Shown in pieces: positions 6,617-9,916 of a DNA stretch of 9,916 nucleotides (its first letter is position 1; every line of letters starts with the position of its first letter). The notes beneath the pieces are model-generated. The model was not told the origin of the DNA and did no database searches. It worked only from the letters and a program-made list of their open reading frames with translations. A program made the translations under genes and the position numbers. The stretch covers positions 1-9,916 of the forward strand of contig JAZOBA010000011.1 of assembly GCA_045595705.1 (NCBI GenBank). Direction: 5' to 3'. The stretch is from JAJPXI01 sp045595705 (GTDB lineage Bacteria; Bacillota; Clostridia; Oscillospirales; Oscillospiraceae).

Positions 6617-6650
6617 ACAGCGCCCGCCTTCTGACGAAGGCGTGCGCTGT
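6617..6650. terminator. Strong hairpin at the end of the ABC transporter operon
   Basis: ACAGCGC (6617-6623) and CGCCTTC (6625-6631) pair with GAAGGCG (6636-6642) and GCGCTGT (6644-6650) around a TGAC loop. That is 14 pairs with one central mismatch. It starts eight bases after the solute-binding-protein stop codon. On the minus strand no U-run follows. On the plus strand only a broken T-rich stretch follows (GTGTTACTTTACTTT). It may block both convergent transcripts or protect the 3' end of the transporter mRNA. Confidence 0.5.
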
Positions 6651-6658
6651 GTGTTACT

Positions 6659-7720
6659 TTACTTTCCGGTCAGTTCACTGAAATACTCCGGGGTCATTTC
6701 CACATGGTAAAACAGGTCATAATACTCGCTGACCTTGTCGTACAGGTCAAACCCGACCTGCTCGGGATACAGGACAGACGCCATCCAGTACATGCCCAGA
6801 TAACGGTTGACCGAGGGCGGGAACCCCATCCAGTTGTAGGGACCTTCGGGCGCCTTATGATAGTTTCCGTTCTGCATAGCGCGCAGCTGCCCCCAGGCAG
6901 GGTCGGCCTCCACTTCTTCCAGATTGACCTCAGGAGAGAAGAAAATGACATCAGGATCCCAAATGGCAACCTGCTCGGAATCCACCGCATCACCGATACC
7001 CTTGGAGGAAGGATTCTCCAGCACGGCGGCATTATCACCAATCATATCGATCACTTCAGCATGGTAAGAACCCTTACCGATGACGTTCAGCCCGTCGGCA
7101 CCGGGGCAATAGAGAATGGTTTTCTTATTCTCCTCCCCTACCTTGGACATCAAATCAGTAATCTCGGCATAAGCGTTTTCGCAGTATTGTGCCAGCACCT
7201 CAGCACGCTCTTCCAAGCCAAGGAAACGGCCCAGTTCACGAAATGCCTCACCGGCGGTTTTCATGTCTGCACTGATGTGGACACAGGGAATATTCAGTTG
7301 CTCCTGCAGACCGTCCAGTTCGTCTGCGGTACCCTTTTTAGCCTCGCCCACGTCGATAATGACCTGGGGCTCGGTCACGGCCAGGGTTTCCAGATTCAGT
7401 TCACCCTTGCCGCCGTATAGTTGACCCACTACGGGCAAATTGGGATATTTCTCAGCCATAAAGGCACGGAACTCCTCGTTCCACTCATCGGCGGTACCCA
7501 CAAACAGCTCGGGACACAGGGCGTACAGGTACATCTGACCCAGCGGGGCAGACGGAACAATGCGGGTAATTTTTGCAGGAACTTCCACTTCACGTCCCAG
7601 AGAGTCGGTATACAGGACGGTTTCGGAGGACGTGTTTTCCTCCGGCACATCGGCAGTACCGCAGGCGGTCAAAGCAAACAGCATAACACACGCCAAAATC
7701 ATGGCAATTATTTTTTTCAT
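6659..7720 (-). CDS. ABC transporter solute-binding lipoprotein (FecB/BtuF/TroA-like, PF01497)
   Basis: This is the extracytoplasmic binding protein of the importer. I start it at the ATG at 7720 (353 residues), because GGAGG lies seven bases before it and the ATG overlaps the ATPase stop in the sequence ATGA. The signal peptide MKKIIAMILACVMLFALTAC ends in the lipobox LTAC, with C20 as the lipidated cysteine, so the protein is anchored on the outer face of the membrane. Mature-domain hallmarks include TDSLGREVEVP (about 38-48), the EPQVIIDVG block typical of the first lobe, and the C-terminal GFPPSVNRYLGMYWMASVLYPE region of class III binding proteins with a rigid helical backbone. The family binds ferric siderophores, haem, B12, or molybdate/tungstate. 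Sequence alone does not choose, but the operon leader favours an oxyanion (see the riboswitch entry). Confidence 0.92.
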   Translation of the reverse strand: MKKIIAMILACVMLFALTACGTADVPEENTSSETVLYTDSLGREVEVPAKITRIVPSAPLGQMYLYALCPELFVGTADEWNEEFRAFMAEKYPNLPVVGQLYGGKGELNLETLAVTEPQVIIDVGEAKKGTADELDGLQEQLNIPCVHISADMKTAGEAFRELGRFLGLEERAEVLAQYCENAYAEITDLMSKVGEENKKTILYCPGADGLNVIGKGSYHAEVIDMIGDNAAVLENPSSKGIGDAVDSEQVAIWDPDVIFFSPEVNLEEVEADPAWGQLRAMQNGNYHKAPEGPYNWMGFPPSVNRYLGMYWMASVLYPEQVGFDLYDKVSEYYDLFYHVEMTPEYFSELTGK

Positions 7721-8517
7721 TGGGATGCCTCCATATTTTCCAGAATAGTTTGAGGAACGCATACCCGGAACTTATCATCGCAAAAACTTTCCACGTTGAC
7801 TTCAATGCCATAAAGGGCCCGGATCAAAGCAGCATCCATCACCTCGTTGGGCGAGCCATCGGCAATAATCCGACCGTTCTGAACAGCCAGAATCTGGTGG
7901 GAGAACAGATAGGCTTGGTCCGGATTGTGGGTGGACTGCAGGATGGTGTACCCCTCCCCCGTCAATTTGCGCACCTGCTCCATGACCCGCATCTGATTGC
8001 CGTAGTCCAAATTGGCGGTGGGCTCATCCATCATCAGCACCTTGGCATGCTGAGCAAGAGCGCGGGCAATCAGCACCATCTGACGCTCGCCGCCGCTGAT
8101 ATGGGTATAGTCACGATGAGCAAACTCGGCCATTCCCATGCGTTCCAACGCCTCCATTGCCGCCGTGATTTCTTTCCCACGCGGTGGCGAAAAAGGCGAC
8201 GTACGGGAGGATGTTCCCATGAGCACCATATCCAGCACAGTGTAGTTGAAAGCGGGATAGTGGGACTGAGGCACATAGGCTACGTGATGAGCCAACTCAC
8301 GGGCACCCATATTACGGGTTTCTTTTCCATCCACGGTAATGCTGCCATCGTAGGTCTTCAGCAAACCCAGCATGCAGCGGAACAGAGTGGATTTGCCCAC
8401 GCCGTTGGGACCGAGAACCGACACCAGTTTTCCGGCGTCCACCTTGAAGGAAACATCGTTCAGGACCTGATGTTCCCCATAGGAGAAACTGACATTTCTG
8501 ACTTCCAGTGTACTCAC
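7717..8517 (-). CDS. ABC transporter ATP-binding protein (FecE/BtuD-type)
   Basis: This 266-residue ATPase powers the importer from the cytoplasmic side. Walker A GPNGVGKST is at residues 36-44, the Q-loop glutamine at Q84 (YVPQSHYPAFNYTV), the ABC signature ISGGERQ at 140-146, Walker B VLMMDEP at 160-166 with catalytic E165, and the switch histidine H197 in STHNPDQA. All are intact. The start is GTG (8515-8517), supported by GGAGG nine bases upstream (plus-strand 8527-8531). It overlaps the permease stop as GTGA, and its own stop overlaps the binding-protein ATG, so the three proteins are translationally coupled. The sequence type is that of iron-siderophore/B12/molybdate (type II) importers. 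The exact substrate is not visible in this subunit. Confidence 0.95.
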   Translation of the reverse strand: MSTLEVRNVSFSYGEHQVLNDVSFKVDAGKLVSVLGPNGVGKSTLFRCMLGLLKTYDGSITVDGKETRNMGARELAHHVAYVPQSHYPAFNYTVLDMVLMGTSSRTSPFSPPRGKEITAAMEALERMGMAEFAHRDYTHISGGERQMVLIARALAQHAKVLMMDEPTANLDYGNQMRVMEQVRKLTGEGYTILQSTHNPDQAYLFSHQILAVQNGRIIADGSPNEVMDAALIRALYGIEVNVESFCDDKFRVCVPQTILENMEASQ

Positions 8518-9596
8518 GATGCCTCACCTCCCCGCATGATCAGGTAGATGAAGAAGGGTGCACCCACAAGGGCGGTCAGAATGCCCAGCGGGATCTCTGT
8601 GGACAGCAGGTTACGGGACAGGTTGTCCACCACCAACAAGAACAGTGCACCCAGCAGCATGGAGCAGGGCATCAGATGGCGGTAATTGTTTCCCACCAGC
8701 TTGCGGGCCAGATGGGGTACCACCAGACCAACCCAACCGATGACGCCGGATACGGCCACGGCGGCGGCCGTGATCAAGGTAGCGGCCAACGCCACAGCCA
8801 AACGAACCGCCTTGGCATTGACACCCATGGTACGGGCTTCGTCATCACCCAAGGTGAGGACATTGATGTGCCAGCGCAGCAGCATCAAAATCACCATACC
8901 GATCAACATCGGAATTAAGGCGAATGCAACATCACTCATACGCGCCGCAGACAAACTGCCCATCATCCAGTAGGTAATGGCAGGCAGCTCATCAGTAGGG
9001 TCAGCCACCAGTTTGATGAAGGATGTTCCCGCGTCAAACAAAGAGGAAATCATGATACCTGCCAAAACCAGCGCCAGCACCTGCTTGCCCTTGGCATTAC
9101 GGCCAATGAGCCACACAAGGCCAACGGCACCCAGCGCAAACACAAAAGCGCTTACGCTGACCATACGGCTGCCCAGACCCAGCCAGATGCCCAATGCGGC
9201 ACCAAAACCGGCACCCTTGGACGCGCCCAAAATGTCCGGGGATGCCATGGGATTCTGGAAAATACCCTGATAGGCGGCACCGGCAGCCGACAAACAGGCA
9301 CCCACCAGACAGGCCAGCAGGATACGGGGCAGGCGCACATTGAGCATCAGGGTCTCCATGGGCTTGGTCCAAAACTGCTCCAGACCCAAATCAGGGCCGG
9401 AGGTGCCGAACAGACCGCAGAACCAGTTCAGCAGACGCTCAACGCTCTCCAAAAAAGCGTCCCACAGGATAGCGGCCGCCTCCAGTGGCGGGATGGGGTA
9501 GCGTCCTAAGGCAAAGGAAACCAGAAAAGTCACTGCCAATGCCACGGCAAGCACTACCGTTACCAAGGTAAATCGTCTTGTTTTCAGGGCCTTCAT
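8514..9596 (-). CDS. ABC transporter permease, FecCD/BtuC family (PF01032)
   Basis: This 360-residue integral membrane protein forms the homodimeric channel of a type II importer. The first membrane helix spans about 10-30. Further hydrophobic segments follow (about 92-112, 130-165, 172-190, 222-242, 264-290, 310-326 and 335-355), in line with the usual ten helices. Family motifs are RLPR at 88-91, QGIFQNPMASPDILG at 110-124, GVIGWVGLVVPHLAR at 284-298 (the coupling-helix region that docks on the ATPase) and EIPLGILTALVGAPFF at 334-349. The loop between the first helix and RLPR is rather long (about 55 residues). The ATG at 9596 has AAGGA about ten bases upstream. It is the first gene of the operon and lies about 120 bases after a riboswitch-controlled terminator. 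Permeases of this family carry siderophores, haem, B12, or molybdate/tungstate (MolB). Confidence 0.95.
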   Translation of the reverse strand: MKALKTRRFTLVTVVLAVALAVTFLVSFALGRYPIPPLEAAAILWDAFLESVERLLNWFCGLFGTSGPDLGLEQFWTKPMETLMLNVRLPRILLACLVGACLSAAGAAYQGIFQNPMASPDILGASKGAGFGAALGIWLGLGSRMVSVSAFVFALGAVGLVWLIGRNAKGKQVLALVLAGIMISSLFDAGTSFIKLVADPTDELPAITYWMMGSLSAARMSDVAFALIPMLIGMVILMLLRWHINVLTLGDDEARTMGVNAKAVRLAVALAATLITAAAVAVSGVIGWVGLVVPHLARKLVGNNYRHLMPCSMLLGALFLLVVDNLSRNLLSTEIPLGILTALVGAPFFIYLIMRGGEAS

Positions 9597-9716
9597 TCAC
9601 AGAATGTCCTTTCTTTCGTGGAAATTTGCTTGTTCCCGTTCCGGGAATCGGTTTGGAAAGAATTCTTTCTTGCGGCTGGTCGCGACTCCATACCGACAAA
9701 CCAAATTCCCTTCTCC
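9597..9716 (-). promoter_or_regulatory. Structured untranslated leader between the terminator and the permease start
   Basis: No gene is present. GGGAATTTGGTTTG (minus strand, plus 9697-9710) can pair with CAAACCGATTCCC (9643-9655) to give about 13 pairs with one bulge. TTCCCG and CGGGAA (plus 9633-9638 and 9642-9647) form a competing hairpin that shares the ATTCCC segment. The palindromes GTCGCGAC and GAAAGAATTCTTTC lie within the long hairpin. The ribosome binding site AAGGA sits close to the ATG, outside these stems. Confidence 0.5.
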
Positions 9717-9752
9717 AAAAAATAAAAACCTCTGCTTTTAGAAAAGCAGAGG
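9717..9752 (-). terminator. Intrinsic terminator in the ABC operon leader
   Basis: On the minus strand CCTCTGCTTTT and AAAAGCAGAGG (9729-9752) form a perfect 11-base stem, followed at once by TTTTTATTTTTT (9717-9728). It stands before any gene of the operon, directly after the RNA domain, so it is a regulated attenuator and not the end of a gene. Its first arm is also complementary to the last strand of the riboswitch domain. Confidence 0.93.
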
Positions 9753-9795
9753 ACATATTCCGCGCAGTATGATTGCGTGGAAACCTCTCCTTTTC
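9741..9795 (-). promoter_or_regulatory. Antiterminator: riboswitch 3' strand versus terminator 5' arm
   Basis: GAAAAGGAGAGG (minus strand, plus 9784-9795) can pair with CCTCTGCTTTTC (9741-9752) at 11 of 12 positions, with one G-G mismatch. The first segment contains the 3' strand of the aptamer closing stem and the second is the 5' arm of the terminator, so the two folds exclude each other. When the closing stem is held by ligand the terminator forms (OFF). Without ligand the antiterminator forms (ON). Confidence 0.75.
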
Positions 9796-9896
9796 AGAAG
9801 AAGGTCTGACCGTTTCCAGTCAGGCCCCGTGACGGTCTGTGCCGTCAGGCCCCTTTCCCGTAGAGCATGGCTCCGTAGGAAAAAAGGCTCGGAGAA
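9784..9896 (-). ncRNA. Riboswitch aptamer, probably molybdenum/tungsten cofactor (Moco) type
   Basis: The minus-strand RNA folds into a closing stem and three arms. The closing stem pairs TTCTCC (9891-9896) with GGAGAG (9785-9790). The first arm pairs GCCTTTTTTCC (9878-9888) with GGGAAAGGGGC (9849-9859), capped by an inner GAGC/GCTC hairpin. The second pairs TGACGG with CCGTCA (9830-9847). The third is a seven-pair stem closed by a GAAA tetraloop (9806-9823). CTCCGAGCC at the 5' end, the GGGAAAGGGGCC segment, the repeated GGGGCCTGAC and the GNRA loop match my recollection of the Moco RNA motif. I could not compare it with the Rfam model. No B12-box (GCCACTG) is present, which argues against a cobalamin riboswitch. 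That it is a regulatory aptamer is well supported by the attached terminator and antiterminator. The ligand class is less certain. Confidence 0.62.
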
Positions 9897-9916
9897 TGAA
9901 TATTTGATTTGTAATT

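Noticed and set aside
7721..7762. Upstream start of the solute-binding protein (14 extra residues)
   Set aside because: It would bury the signal peptide behind a charged, polar stretch inside the ATPase gene. The ATG at 7720 has a good ribosome binding site and the usual 4-base overlap.
9784..9896. Cobalamin riboswitch before the FecCD-type operon
   Set aside because: The GGGAAA segment and BtuC-like permease suggest it at first, but no B12 box (GCCACTG-like) is present and the arm layout differs. The Moco-type reading fits better.
1..9916. CRISPR array, tRNA, rRNA, insertion sequence or phage gene
   Set aside because: I saw no regularly spaced repeats, tRNA-like cloverleaf, transposase or integrase motif, or terminal inverted repeats with target duplication. 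The hairpins found are single structures.

Overview
The window reads as a piece of a Gram-positive anaerobe, most likely a gut Clostridia of the Oscillospirales type. That placement is an inference from moderately high G+C, strong AAGGAGG-type ribosome binding sites, sigma-A-like promoters, a PucR-type regulator, a lipobox lipoprotein and a split methylmalonyl-CoA mutase. It is not a database result.

Positions 1-4735, all on the minus strand, look like one catabolic unit. In transcription order it holds two tandem paralogous 'cyclase family' (PF04199) hydrolases, a 226-base gap with two large hairpins and a possible internal promoter, the large and cobalamin-binding subunits of methylmalonyl-CoA mutase, and the G-protein chaperone meaB, which is cut by the left window edge. 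The three mutase genes are packed 1-2 bases apart. A PucR/CdaR-type regulator (4970-6445, plus strand) is divergent from the first cyclase across a 234-base AT-rich gap and is the obvious candidate controller. The inferred logic is that the cyclases open or hydrolyse a small metabolite whose carbon then passes through methylmalonyl-CoA/succinyl-CoA. The metabolite cannot be read from the sequence. The upstream cyclase lacks two expected metal ligands, so it may be a non-catalytic or altered partner of the downstream one.

Positions 6446-6658 lie between convergent genes and hold no gene, only a series of hairpins.

Positions 6659-9596 (minus strand) are a three-gene ABC importer of the FecCD/BtuCD type: permease, ATPase, then lipoprotein solute-binding protein. 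Each gene junction is a 4-base stop/start overlap. The 320-base leader (9597-9916) holds a compact multi-stem RNA, a textbook intrinsic terminator, and a visible antiterminator that pairs the last strand of the RNA domain with the first arm of the terminator. The domain looks to me like a molybdenum/tungsten-cofactor (Moco) riboswitch. It is not a B12 riboswitch. If so, the importer is more likely a molybdate/tungstate (MolBCA-like) system than a B12 or siderophore importer, even though it sits close to a B12-dependent enzyme.
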